Positions 10,099-21,990 of a stretch of 64,000 bases of DNA are shown here, piece by piece. Every line of letters begins with the position of its first letter. The first letter of the stretch is position 1. The notes beneath the pieces were generated by a model, which saw only the letters and a list, made by a program, of their open reading frames with translations, had not been told where the DNA came from and made no database searches. Location: assembly GCF_963678975.1 (NCBI RefSeq), contig NC_089279.1, positions 27,700,004 to 27,764,003 on the forward strand. The letters run 5' to 3'. The DNA comes from Dysidea avara (Eukaryota; Porifera; Demospongiae; Dictyoceratida; Dysideidae). The translations under genes and the position numbers were made by a program.

Positions 10099-13000
10099 AT
10101 GGCACCATTTGTTTTATTGTTTACTTTGCTTACACTAAGTGCTGCAAGTATCGCCCAGAATGACTTGGAAACCCACGCGGAAACTTCACCTCGAACTTCA
10201 CTGAAGGAGTACCTACGGATTGCACAAACGGATGGAATAATATCAAAGGAACAGTTTGTACAGCTGCAGGATTTAGCTATCAGATTGGGTTTGCTTTTAG
10301 ACGATGGAGTAGGCCTACCTACAGAAATTCCAAGTGATACACCCGTTACTAAGCCAGGAATATTTATGAGGCTATACAACCGTTTGACTCTATTGAACGT
10401 TCTCTACTTTGGAGGTGGGCTTCTTGTAATGGGAGCCTCAACATTGTTCATGACATTGGCATGGGAGAAACTGTCTGGAATTAGTTTGTGTGCTATAATA
10501 GGCTCCATGTCAGCTTGTGCAGGTGGTGTTGGCATAATGTTTTGGAATGAAGAAGAGTACGAAATGGCTGGAGGGCTGTGAGTTGAATATAACAATGTTA
10601 ACTTGTGTATAATGGGATATTTTTATAGGCTGTGCTGTATCAGTGTGTCACTAGTTCCATTTGCGGTTTACAGTCTTGAGAGAGGACTTGGTTGGTGGCC
10701 TAAAGGACAGGATCCAGGAGTGTTTCAAGAGTTTAGGGAATATATTCGTCCTGGTTGGGTAGTAATGGAAATTGCTACAGTAGTTGTTGGAATGATGTAC
10801 ATTCGATTTGTTCGATTTCCGTTTTTGCTTGCTCCAGTATCTTTTAGTTTATGGTTCCTCTCAATGGATTTAGCTCCTTTACTCCCCCAGTATACCAATA
10901 ATTTGTTTCAAACTAGACGTTGGGTTTCTTTGTTGTTTGGTTTGGTGACAATCATAGCTGGATTTGGAGCAGAGCTAACTCTAGGAAGCCATCCTGACTT
11001 TGGATTCTGGCTATACATTTTTGGCATAATTCCATTCTGGTTTTCTCTTATGCTTGAATTCCCAAATCAAGAGTTACTCCACTCAATTCAACTGGTAGTG
11101 AATGCTTGTTTGGTTTTAATAGGTTCTGAACTTGACAGAATGACCTTTCAATGGTTTGGTGTCATTGGAATGTGCTTGTCCACAAGTGGGATTCTTTACA
11201 TCAAAAGTTCAAAGTCACAATATCTTTGGATGCTAAAAGCTGTACTAGCTAGTGCATTAATATCACAATCCTTGAAGAGTGCTGCTCCATTACAAGTTAT
11301 CAGTGCCTTAGTTGGTATTGTGGCCTTCAACATTAATGCTACTAAATTTTACAGTAGTGGTGAAGTGTATTTTCTAATACAATTGTTCACAAACCTTGGG
11401 TATCTGATTAGCTTAGCTAAACTATTCCATCCATTTATCATGGAAATTTGGTTTGTATCACTTGATTTGAGACATTTATTTGCTTTTGTTTGTTCTATTG
11501 GTATAGCCTGCTTTCATCTACACATACCTCTCTTCTCACATAATCGCTACTTCTTCTGCTACCGATTCCTGATGAGTATATTCCTTTCTCTGTTATTATT
11601 GTTACTGCAAGGAGGATTATTTGTTGTTGCTGGATTAGTTGGTATTCCTACTGTTATTTTCCAAGTGTTACGAAGGCATATATATCGCTCAGATCCACCT
11701 TTGTCACTGCTCTTACTGTTGATAGGAGCTACAGTTTTTGGTATTGCATTTTGTTCTGTGCTTCAGTCACCATTGATTTACTATACCTGCTGCATTTTAT
11801 GTGCAATGTTATTGTACTCACTTTATGATAAATATCGCCATCAAGGTGTAATTGTAGTGCTAATTCTGGTACTGCTGTCTATTCCATTCCAGTCAAAATC
11901 ACTCCTCACAATATGCGTGCTATACATATTCTTCTATCTAACATGGTTAGCATACAGAGTGTTCCAGAATTCGTTAATGTTCCCAATTGTTCTTGTGGTC
12001 TTGGGATTAGGGGTAATATTTCTGGCTGTGCAGTATCAACAGTACGAAATGTTCATTAATGACACTTTTAATCAAGTAACTCCAGTGATCATTCATCTTT
12101 TACTAAGTGATTGCACACATTGGGAATTTGTAGACCATTACAAGATATCACCTCAGCAGTCCAGTACTGCTCTTAATGTAGTTTATGATTATATGTTTTG
12201 GTCGTCAGCTGCAGTGAGTGGTTTTGCTAAACTTTCTAGTCCAGTGTTAGTTGGCCTCACTATAACAATTATTGTATTGCTGATGTTGCTGTATGCAATA
12301 ACAACCATACTGGAATCCTTTGATAAACAGTCAGTGGGAAAAGTGAAGGTATGCATGTAGCTACATAACAAAAGCATGCATAATATTGTTGCAACAGAGT
12401 GTGAGCAGTGCGTAGACTGTGTGTCTGTTTTGTCTGTGTACATTCAATACTTCTATGTGGTGTGCCTGTCAACAGTACCATTGTCAGTTTTTTTCCTGAA
12501 ATGTTTAATATACCAATTTTGAAACTTCTCTTTCATTTATGATTAATAGATTGCTCGAAGCTCTCTGTTCTTGTTATCATAAGTTATTCTTCACAAGTAC
12601 AACTCTGTAATATACTGTAATGCTGAGGTCTGTTAATGGTAATTATCATGCAGTTTTAATTTGATGCAGATTAATTCCTTTACAATTGAAATCAGTGGAG
12701 AAGAATACAACCACTGTGGTTTTGTAATTACTGTTGTTGGAACTAAGCCAAAAGAAATGCAGAAGCCATCTTATCTACAGCTTGACATTGAAGGTCATGC
12801 ATTCTGGAGAAAACTTGAGAAAGCTTACGGATCATTGCTAATTACCCTTACCAGGTGAATGATTATATTGTATTGCAATGACACAGGGACAGTTGACTAT
12901 AGAATTGCATATTTTGCGAACAATTAAACCTACAGTCTTTTGTGTAATGGTGGATCTGAGAATTTTCATGGTCATTCTACTGTTTTAAGCTTTAAATGTA

Positions 13001-15347
13001 CCACAAACTTGAATATCCTTAAAGTTTTTGTTTTGGAGTAATGGATGTTGCACTCTGTTGAGAAAATAGTGATGAAACTTATCTAGATTTCCCACTCCAA
13101 ATTTAAAACATCTATGTTAGTGGACTCATTTGAGCAATGTTGAATAGTAGCTTCTTGTCTATCTCACAGTATGGTAGTACTGTATACAGTGGTCCCTCCA
13201 TCATCCAGCCATTAATAATCCAAATAGTTTGTTATCAAAATGTTATGAGTGATGGAAGTTTAAAAAAGTAGGCAAAAATCATGTGCCCGGTGGAAGTGAC
13301 TGTTCTATTAGAGTATTTTGCATAAAATTATGTGTATGTTCTGTTAGAGTATTTTAACCTGAGTTCTGTATATAAATTGTAACAGAGTTGTGAACTGGAT
13401 AATGTATATTAGTGTGTATGTGTACACATGTATGTAGTTTTTTAGTAGAGACACGGTAATAAAAATAGTCCTTGTGTCGTAATGGGGCACCCCATGCCAG
13501 TCCATTACAAAATGTATGAGGTTTGTTTATCTGAACTTTTCTGTTATCCGAGCACACCTATTGCCCAATGAGTTTGAATAGTGTCGCAATCTGCTGATTT
13601 TGTGTCTTCTTGGACTGTATACATTTATAAAAACAACAAGGAAATATAGCTTATACTGTAAGGGTATGTGCATTATCTAGTAGAGATATACCGATAAGAC
13701 TTTTTTTGTTCAACAGAAGTGGTATAATGTTTAACTATAAAGCATAGCTAGCTGATTACCTGTGGCCTCTATTGCACTATGCAGACAGTTACAGGCACCA
13801 CAAAATGTTTAATACACACCCCTTCAAAGTCTTGTCCAGATTACTTGAGGTATCAATATGGCTGGTAGGTAAAGCCCAGGGTGTAGCCAGACTTTTGGTC
13901 ATACCAGGGCCTAGCTAAATGACATTGTAGCTAGTGAGCATAGGGAAAGCAAACTATGGCATGCAAAATATGCCAACCTAAGGGAGTTTGGGGCATGCCC
14001 CCAGGAAATGTGTAAGTATATATGCTGCCTAGGACATTATACCCTCTGAAATTGATTGTAGGACACAGTTTATTAGAGTAGTTACTATTGCTAAATATTT
14101 GCCTGACTGCTGTATTAGAGTGACTGTTCTATTAGAGTATTTCAATCTTAATATTTAAATTATTGATGTCTGGGCCTGGTTCTGGCTATACCTCTGGCTA
14201 GGGGGTTCAAGGGGTTCCATGGAACCCACTTTTTGAAAGAGTCTTAATAGCTATAGTTTCATGAGCTGCTGCCATTTATTTCTCAAGTTCGTTGTAACAT
14301 AATGAGCTGATCAGTAAAGAAATACTTATTGCAAACACTTATAGTAACAAAACACTCATGTTACCTTTCTTTACTGCAAAATCACTTGAACAGCATTTTC
14401 ATACACAATAAGTGCCTCTAAAAATAATTATCGTTTTAATTATGCTATAAAGCTAGTTGTATTTCTAAAGGCTTAAATTGTGGTAAGATTTAATAGTGAA
14501 ACATTCATTGCTGGAGAGTAATTATTTACTATTAAATAAATATTGGGTGGCTAGATGGCTGGAGCTGCGATCACCATGTTCCAGAATGAAACTCCCCCCC
14601 TTTATAATTCTGGATCCCCTCCTGCAGGCAGATCATTTAATTTATCTTGTGGTATGTTTCTTTATTCTTAAAGTGTAATGGTTACTGTTTTCAGAAAACC
14701 TGGATAAGAGTATTCGACAAAACTTAGACACACTTCAGACACTTGTATGGTGAGATATGGCTTCTCACAATGTAGTGCTTTATAACATAGGTAATAAAGA
14801 GGCTTTCTATTTGTTTGTAGTGAGAGAAGGATGCTTTTAATACTGCAAATAATAGTACTAATATAACTATCGGTATTGCAATATTGATTCTTTGAGTGCT
14901 AAATTTTGTGTTGATTACCGATAATGGTTGAAAACGTCACATTGGTACCCAACTGATCCAATTATCAGTACACCTCTATTATCTAGCATACTTGCACTCA
15001 CTTATTTATTGATAATGGTTTTACTATAGATTATAGTTTTGTGCTTAACTACTGTGTGTGTTGTTTTTAGGTCCATCTTTTTGCCTTACAAGTTGACTCC
15101 AAACTTAGTTGAGTTTACAAGTTTTGAACAAGGCAGTGGCAAGTTTAAATTCATTCTTTATCCACTAACTGGCAGAAGCAAGTCAAAAAGATTCAGTAGA
15201 CGTAGAATTCGAAATATCTTAAAATCTCTTCATGACATTCAGTTGCAATGTATTCTGCGTTTCTCTACAGCTTGGTACAAGCCATATCAACAACTGTGTG
15301 TTGTTGATATTAACATTGATGAAGTTTCTTTCACATTTAATGCTTGA
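10099..15347 (+). CDS. Gene A copy 1: polytopic membrane protein with signal peptide, function unknown
   Basis: Four exons join in frame: 10099-10577, 10629-12348, 12670-12854 and 15071-15347, all with GT-AG borders, giving 886 residues. Residues 1-19 are a hydrophobic signal peptide (MAPFVLLFTLLTLSAASIA). About 95 soluble residues follow, including a helix ending GIISKEQF, then a long hydrophobic region with many membrane spans through the end of exon 2. The last 150 or so residues are soluble and basic near RSKSKRFSRRR. The N-terminal helix followed by a YFGGGLLVMGA-type span recalls bacterial DUF2157 membrane proteins, but that is a weak resemblance and I do not assign a function. A small extra exon within 14695-14749 is possible: using 14711-14749 (39 nt) keeps the frame, using 14695 does not. 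AATAAA at 15467-15472 is a likely polyadenylation signal. The protein probably resides in the plasma or an internal membrane. Confidence 0.85.
12855..15070. other. Large last intron of gene A (copy 1)
   Basis: It holds CTATTAGAG clusters at about 13302-13352 and 14069-14145, and a degenerate inverted pair near 13872-13910 and 14175-14205 (GTGTAGCCAGAC and TAGCCAGAGGTATAGCCAGA) that may be a MITE of about 330 bp. Nothing else was recognised. Confidence 0.5.
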
Positions 15348-15466
15348 GAAGAGAAGTATAAGAAACCATTATTATTATTATCTGTGACTAATGCACACAC
15401 ACCAACTGTTTCAGTGTCAGGGACATAATGTTCGACTCTTTTAGTTATGTATGAATCTCTATACAC

Positions 15467-15472
15467 AATAAA
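15467..15472 (+). terminator. Polyadenylation signal of gene A (copy 1)
   Basis: A canonical AATAAA lies 120 bp after the gene A stop codon; it is conserved at 50273-50278 in copy 2. Confidence 0.65.
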
Positions 15473-15589
15473 CTTTGCATGCACGTGCAGTTTTTGTATA
15501 CGAAATAAATCATTCATATACTACATAGCTGTACAATAGTGAGCCGATTCTCTCAATACTCATGGTTCAGCATGTCACCACAGCTACAC

Positions 15590-16010
15590 ACATCTATAGC
15601 ACCTTGATATGGTTACATGTATCTATGCTAAATAGCACCTGCTTGGGTAGGTGATCATCACTCATCCTTGCCATATGACCTAACCAGCACAGACGATGCT
15701 GCACCAGTAACTTACCAACCCCATCAGTCATCCCAAAATCCACAGCTAAATGTTCAGAAGAAAGGTGTTCCCACCACTGTTGTCAAGAAAACCTCCAAAA
15801 TCCTCTTTACACAATGATTGTGAAACACTTCTAGATCTAGTCTCCTGCTTTCACAACCCAAGTGTCACTCCCATACAACAAGGTGGCCACAACAGTAGAA
15901 AGATAAACACGTCTGTGAGCACCAACTGACGACTTATCAACAAAGATGGACTGACGGATTGGCACCCAAACATCTTATCTGCGTTTGCTAACTGCCCAGA
16001 CAACTCAGCA
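15590..16010 (-). pseudogene. LINE ORF2 C-terminal relic (copy 1)
   Basis: The minus strand reads VYLSTVVATLLYGSDTWVVK and, further on, HRLCWLGHMARMSDDHLPKQ. These are the LLYGSETW and LRWLGHVxRMxDxRLP motifs found after the RT domain of many LINEs. Frames are broken. It lies just beyond the 3' end of gene A in both copies, so it predates the duplication. Confidence 0.75.
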
Positions 16011-16498
16011 TACAACTTCCTGTCATTATTAATGATAGCTACTTCCCAAGTTCCACAAGTCTACAATATCCCTCTCCACATCATGATGTACAGTGACTGG
16101 AGACAACACAGAAGTATCAGCCTGGCCTGGCAATTCCAGCCACCATATGTGACTGTCTCTGGGAAAACCGGTCTTATCGCCCAATATAAAAGTATCGAGA
16201 TTCAGAGTGTTGTAGCTGGCCAGTGGTGGTAACTACGCATACTAAATTTTTGCACGTTTTACAGCAATTTCTTACCTTCCAGATCATCCACTGAAGAAGT
16301 AGCCAACAGCTAAGTTTCCCTCCATTTTAGATAGTTTTTAAACCAGGATTGCCTGTATTTGACCTGCTCCACCTCATGCTTTGCTATACTTAATTGTTCT
16401 ACTAAATCAAAATTTATCTTTGGGAAAAATTCTGATTTTGAGTTCTGTCCCCATGCACAGTCCCTGAAGTGATGCATGCCGATGTAAACACTATATTA

Positions 16499-16664
16499 TT
16501 CTATAAGTCCAATCCATTAGTGTTGGGGGTTAAGATGTTGCCAGGCTAATGCATTAAAATTTAATACAGTATAGCTACCACCATTAAATCAGTGGAACAA
16601 GCCATAGCATGAGAAGGACAATAGTGAGTCTGACCTCCAACACTAATGGATTGGACTTATAGAA
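16499..16664. repeat. Inverted repeat with 28-bp perfect arms (copy 1)
   Basis: Arms at 16499-16526 and 16637-16664 are perfect complements starting TTCTATAAGTCCAATCCATT. The 110-bp spacer is AT-rich. It is probably a small MITE inside the larger element, conserved at 51305-51470. Confidence 0.9.
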
Positions 16665-16671
16665 TACTAGT

Positions 16672-16946
16672 GAATTTAAAAATTGTTAATTTAGAAATGG
16701 AAGTAGGGATCAAGCGATAAAAACTACTGAAACAAGTGATTTGAATGATGGCAACTATTACAACATAGCTTTGTGGGGAAATCCTTACATTGGCATCTCA
16801 CCACGTCACCATATATGTTCAATGCCAAAGTAGGGATTTCCCCACAAAGCTATGTTGTAATAGTTGCCATCATTCAAATCACTTGTTTCAGTAGTTTTTA
16901 TCGCTTGATCCCTACTTCCATTTCTAAATTAACAATTTTTAAATTC
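16672..16946. repeat. Long near-perfect palindrome (copy 1)
   Basis: Arms of more than 100 bp (16672 rightward and 16946 leftward, tips GAATTTAAAAATTGTTAATT) are almost perfectly complementary around a spacer of about 50 bp near 16790-16835. It can form a long hairpin in DNA or RNA. The same structure is at 51478-51752 in copy 2. Confidence 0.92.
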
Positions 16947-17907
16947 ACTAGTTTGTTAACTTTTTTTGGTATAGGTATATAGCTATTATTGATCTTTGGC
17001 ACTGACTGCTCTATTAGAGTATCTCGATCTTGCTGCTTGCTTTATGCAAGCTGCTCAATTACTAAATTGAAAGGCATGCAGGGTTTCTATCTCCTTTTTT
17101 CTACAAATAGTTACAGCTGGACCATTAATAGTGGGCGTGGTCCACTGATCGTTAAGTACGAGCGCGCGCTCTGATTGATAAGGGCGTGGCAGTGTGTTCT
17201 TACTTCACTAGGCTGTTTGATCGCTTTGCAAGTGTTGCTATACAGGCATCTACTTGCCCTTACAGTACGGAATCCGTTATTAGTTTTGTGGCGTCCGAAT
17301 ACGGCTGCTCTAAGGAAAGTGTCGATAACGCCTCCGTGACTGGAAAAGAAGAAGACGATCCGTAATTGAAGATAAAAGGAAAGGCAAAGCGCAGAAGGCA
17401 GACACTCGTTGGAACCCGAAAAGGCACATCCCAGCAGCGAGTTAAATATTGTGGCAAAGAATGGTGATCCTTCGCTGCTTCGTTTGGCCTGTAGCCTTGC
17501 GAATGTGGTCAGGCTGGCAGGCAGACGAAAATTTCTGTTTTAGCAATTTTTTAGAAATAAAATTCCAGCACTTTTCTAGTCGTTTCCTGATATATAACGC
17601 TAGAAATAAAGTTAGAAACTTGAAGACTCTTTAGTAAAAGGTTTATTTGCTGTGTGAGATATTTCTAGGATAATTTTTGAGGGATCGAAATTTGAGGCGC
17701 GCGCCAAATCCACCCCGATCCCTACTTAAACAGTACTATCGTACTGTTTGATAGTGTTTACATCGGCATGCATCACTTCAGGGACTGTGCATGGGGACAG
17801 AACTCAAAATGAGAATCCATCCTGATGAATTGACATCATTAATGTGACCCAACTTTGGAAAACCAAACAGTAAAAATGAGTAGTAAATAGCTACCATGGC
17901 AAATATT

Positions 17908-17932
17908 ATTATTATTATTATTATTATTGGTA
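17908..17932. repeat. (ATT)n tail of a minus-strand LINE (copy 1)
   Basis: ATT repeats on the plus strand are AAT repeats on the minus strand, placed just beyond the 3' end of the LINE at 17935-19334. Such a tail is typical of CR1/L2-like LINEs. The repeat is shorter in copy 2 (52726-52746). Confidence 0.75.
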
Positions 17933-17934
17933 AT

Positions 17935-19334
17935 ACTGTGCAGACCTCTATTAGAGTATAGTGCACAGGTCACAACATACATACAAGTATACAAATTAAA
18001 TAATTGCTAGTTTTTGTTTGAACTGATCAATATCATTGGAGTCAATCACATTTTGGGGTAGATCATTCCAGATTTTGATTGCCGAAGGGAAAAAGGAGTA
18101 CATATAAGAATCAATCCGTGTCATTGGTTGCATAAATCTCATATTATGACCTCTGGTACTATGTACAGTGGATATGGGTGTCAGAAACGGATTTACTGGG
18201 ATGTCAACAAGGTGGTTAATTATTTTAAACATCATTATGGCTTTCAGTTCATCTCTGCATCGTGCAAGTGTAGGCCAATTAAGGTCTGTAAGCATTTGCG
18301 TGACACTAGCGTAACGGGAGTAGTTGCTGGTCACAAATCTAGCTGCTTGTCGTTGTGTTCTCTCAATCATATCAATATCCCTCTTAGTATGAGGTGCCCA
18401 GACAACAGCTGCATACTCTATAATTGGCTTAACCATTGCTTTGTACAACCTGTCCTTAATTGTTGGTGTACAATTGTGGAGGTTACGCTGAAGAAAACCT
18501 TTAGTTCTGTTAGCCTTGGAAGTTATTTGTTTTATGTGTTCTGACCAGGATAGATTTTGGCTTATTGTTACACCCAAGTATTTGGCATGGTTGACTTCCT
18601 TGATTGGTTTATTTTGAACATTATACTGAGCTAGTATTGTGTGTTTCTTGTTAGCTATCCTAAGAAATTCGCATTTTTTGTGGGTTAAACACCATTTTCC
18701 AATTGTCTGCCCATTTTCCCAGTACATCTAAATCCTTCTGCAACTGATTGCAGTCCTGTTCTGTGCGAATGGTGGCATAAAGTAATACATCGTCAGCGTA
18801 TAACTTGATTTTGGATGATATGTTATTTGGTAAATCATTTATGAAACAGAGAAACAAAAGTGGAGCAAGGACAGTACCTTGAGGAACACCAGAGGTAACT
18901 GCTGTTAAGTGGCTCTGTTGACCTTCAACCACCACACACTGAGATCTCTGCAGTACAAAGTCTTTAATCCAGTCAAGTAAATTACCTCGGATACCGTAAT
19001 GGTGGAGTTTATGGAACAGGTGTTGATGGGACACTTTGTCGAATGCCTTTGAAAAATCTAGTAGTACGACATCGGTTTGATCATTGTTATTTAAACTTTC
19101 GGCAAAGTCATTGATTGTCAATAGTAGCTGAGTTTCACATGAGCGACCTTGTCTAAACCCATGTTGTTGATCACACAGAAGATTATATTTATGTGAATAA
19201 ACGATGTGCTCTAACAGTTTTGAACAGATACATGTTAATGAAACAGGCCTATAATTGCTAGGAAGAGAACGATCACCAATAGTGAGCATTACTAAGAATT
19301 TGTAGTGAAGTTCACTATTTGCCACAATATTCAC
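17935..19334 (-). pseudogene. 5'-truncated CR1/Jockey-like LINE, RT and C-terminal region (copy 1)
   Basis: The minus strand encodes the RT palm: SNYRPVSLTCICSKLLE, DFSKAFDKVSHQHLF, VTSGVPQGTVLAPLLF, and the catalytic YADDVLLY. The second part runs from KCEFLRIANKKH through YLGVTISQNLSWSEHIKQI to the terminal IWNDLPQNVI. The part upstream of the RT is missing. Near 18680-18720 a small length difference from copy 2 puts the two halves in different frames. A short stretch present in copy 2 at about 54003-54018 (SHFA) is also missing. It is an inactive remnant: no endonuclease and no ORF1. Confidence 0.9.
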
Positions 19335-19917
19335 TATTCATGATTTTTTAGGTGCATGCATCCTTTTTCAATTTGGCTCAATGGTCAATTTTTCTCTTTT
19401 GTAGCTAAAATAAAAGGCACTGAATATTTATCTATATGTTGTGTTAAATATTAACTTGATACCTTGAAGCATTCCAGAGATATGGCCAATGCATGTATAT
19501 AGACAATGATTCATGTCATTTTATTTAAGGAAAGGACCAAGAACATAACTATCAGAAATCTCTTTTATATATGCATGACTACATCATAAGAAGCTTTCTG
19601 TGGACAATTCTTGCTCTGCAACACTGATGACTGAAAATGATCTATCTTAATTGGCTTGGTGTAGCTACCATGACTTTTAGGACAAATTTCCATTCCTATA
19701 TGCCATGTAATAATTATATAAACATAATTGGAAGAATTGATACCAAAAAAGCAGCATTGAATGATTCAGTAATGTGTCACTTCATCACATCAATCTGCTA
19801 GCTGACAACTTTGCAATACCATGCTTCTTCATGTGACACTAATAAATCCATTCACTTTTGCTGAGATTTCCGCATGAATCTTTGGTCTTCTTTCATCTGA
19901 ACTCTCTGGATCCTAGG
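19335..19917. other. Non-coding stretch between LINE and hAT
   Basis: Nothing was recognised. The sequence is almost identical in copy 2 (54160-54747). Confidence 0.5.
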
Positions 19918-21550
19918 CAGTGTTGGGAGTAACGCGTTTTACTTATGTAACGCATTACATAATATTATTACTTTTGTGGTAACAAAGTAATATAACGAAT
20001 TACGCTATTAAGGGTGCTAGCGGGTTTTTGAAGCCATTCAAGGGACAACCCACATAACCACATGCGGCTGTTACATCATAATTGGCATACTCAAAGTATC
20101 CGTGTTAGGCGACTGTGTTTTGCGCCAAAGGAATTGGCCAAGAAACAGCCTGTTTCGTTTGAAAACCATCACGAAAATGATCGTCTGGGTGTCCAAGAGT
20201 GAAAATAGAGTGAATTAGCCTGAAAGTTACTGCTAGTTTTGAATATACGTGCGAACACAAGCCGAGACACAAGCTGATTTGTAGCCAACACACGTTCTTC
20301 CTGCGTTTTCTCGAGTGATAGTGTACGCTGGTAAGTTATATTTGTATTGTACACCTGTTCTTAGGTAGTGACGATGTTCCAGCTGGATTTATCACACATA
20401 ACAAGACACTGACGGTGCGTTACGAGGCGTTACCTATCGAAGAGCAGGCTTGGCGACTCCACAAGCAACAGGAAGGTGTCCCAGTGTGTAAAGAAAAGGA
20501 ACAAGAGCTTTTATTTTGTTTAGAACTTCATTTATAACTGGTTATTTGATAAAATTGGCATTTGTGGTTTATTGGAATTTGTAGTAATAACTGGTCGGCG
20601 TGCGCATGTTCTACACTGCATTGTAAAAGGCGATATTCTGGAATACACGATAGTCGGATCTTTACCAAACTTTTGGTGGACCATCAGTGATAAATTTGTA
20701 AACTTTTAGCGCATGGAATTATAATTGTTGTGATCCAGCACGGAGTTACAAGGCCCGGAAGTCGAAGTTCGCTCGCGGGCACTCACTCTTTGTTTTATAA
20801 CTCAAGAAAGAAGAAGTGCAAAGACAAATCCCTGCGCTAAGTTTCCACAAGTTTGTTGAAGAACCTTCACAGCGAATTTGATGCCTGTGCAAGCAGCCAG
20901 TATCTCGGAATAAGAAAAATGTATGGGTTGACTTTGAGGGACTATAGCGCGTGAATGAAACAAGGTACAATCTTATACTTTGGTCTCTGTATAGTAGAAA
21001 GTTAGGTCAATCTTCGAAGCAGTAGTTTAGATTTCTGTAGCTTCCTTTTTGCCTGTATCAAAAGTAAAAACAACAGCATTTGTGTGGCTTCAAAAAGGCG
21101 CTAGCACCCTTAAAACAGATACTGAAATATAACGCAAGTTACTTAACTTACAAATGTAACGCGTTACATAAGTAATATAGTTACTGTATAGAACGAGTCT
21201 ACTATTACGTAATATTATTACTACAAGTAACGAAGTTACTAGTCTCGTTAGTTATCCTCTGAGTAACGCCTAGCCACAACGAAGTAACGAGGCCTACTGA
21301 ATGAAGCTTATTCACCAGCTTCTTACTTATAACCAAGATTTGCATATTGTCCAACAACGCAATCATGTAACGTGATAAGGTGGTAGTTTCACACATGACA
21401 GCTTAAGGCTGTGGACACAAAGTAATATAATATGTAATATTATTACAGTTACTTTATTTTATGGGTAATATGTAACTGTAACTAAATAGTTCAGTTGCAA
21501 GTAATATGTAATATGTAACTAGTTATACTTTTACAAAGTAACTTGCCCTA
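19918..21550. mobile_element. hAT-like GTAACG-rich element with nested insertion (copy 1)
   Basis: It begins CAGTGTTGGGAGTAACGCG and is dominated by repeated GTAAC/GTTAC boxes on both strands, including a perfect GTAACGCGTTAC near 21154. It ends around AAAGTAACTTGCCCTAGG. This is the usual look of a hAT-derived non-autonomous element. The TTAA element at 20012-21109 is inserted in it in copy 1 only. The exact right end is uncertain because a LINE-like stretch follows directly. Confidence 0.7.
20008..21113. mobile_element. 1098 bp TTAA-targeting element, copy 1 only
   Basis: TTAA at 20008-20011 and 21110-21113 flanks ends GGGTGCTAGCG and CGCTAGCACCC, with further inverted similarity (TTTTTGAAGCC versus GGCTTCAAAAA). 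Copy 2 has a single TTAA at the matching site (about 54840), so this is an insertion with TTAA duplication. piggyBac and Kolobok elements both use TTAA. No transposase frame is visible, so it is non-autonomous. Confidence 0.9.
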
Positions 21551-21990
21551 GGAAGTCCACAGGTCCAGATGGCGTTAGGTTCCTGAAAGAAATAGGCTGC
21601 TCTATTGGCTACCTTATACTGTTCACGTTCATTAGGGTTAGGGTCAGCTTACAGCTATGCCAGGGCCTAGTTGTAAGCTGAAGACTAGTATTAGTATTAG
21701 TATTACAGGTAAAGAAGGCTCAAGGAGCCTGTAAAGCCTGATCTGTACAAAAAGAATTTAACAAATTTGCAACTACATAGAAAAAACTTATATACAATAA
21801 TACGTACTTTATTTTATGGGTAATATGTAACTGTAACTAAATAGTTCAGTTGCAAGTAATATGTAATATGTAACTAGTTACTTTTACAAAGTGACTTGCC
21901 CTAGGAAGGTCACAGGTCCAGATGGCGTTAGGTTCCTGAAAGAAATAGGCTGCTCTATTGGCTACCTTATACTGTTCACGTTCATTGCAG
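21451..21990. repeat. 355-bp-period partial tandem duplication (copy 1)
   Basis: About 185 bp starting ACTTTATTTTATGGGTAATA at 21451 recurs at 21806 with few changes. It spans the hAT-like tail and the start of the LINE relic, so the duplication happened after those two became neighbours. Copy 2 has it too (55181 and 55536). Confidence 0.9.

Larger units (their letters stand above)
16434..17813. mobile_element. 1.4 kb element with about 60-bp inverted ends (copy 1)
   Basis: The left end around 16440-16495 (TTGAGTTCTGTCCCCATGCA, then GATGCATGCCGATGTAAACA) recurs inverted at 17755-17810. Between lie two internal palindromes, a CTATTAGAG unit at 17008-17032, and a less AT-rich block at 17145-17520 ending in a GGCAGGCA-type repeat. 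A terminal-like segment near 17700-17755 (CGATCCCTACTTAAACAGTA) recurs at 39950-39995. No transposase was found; a composite or foldback transposon is likely. Confidence 0.65.

Noticed and set aside
18128-18544. Plus-strand open frame of 138 codons, repeated at 52945-53361
   Set aside because: It is the antisense shadow of the LINE ORF2 C-terminal region on the minus strand.
20105-20970. Several 60-75 codon minus-strand frames inside the TTAA element
   Set aside because: They are overlapping and short, without recognisable motifs, in a non-autonomous element interior.
21640-21665. ATTAGGGTTAGGGTC as a telomeric repeat
   Set aside because: Two hexamers only, which is expected by chance in AT-rich DNA.
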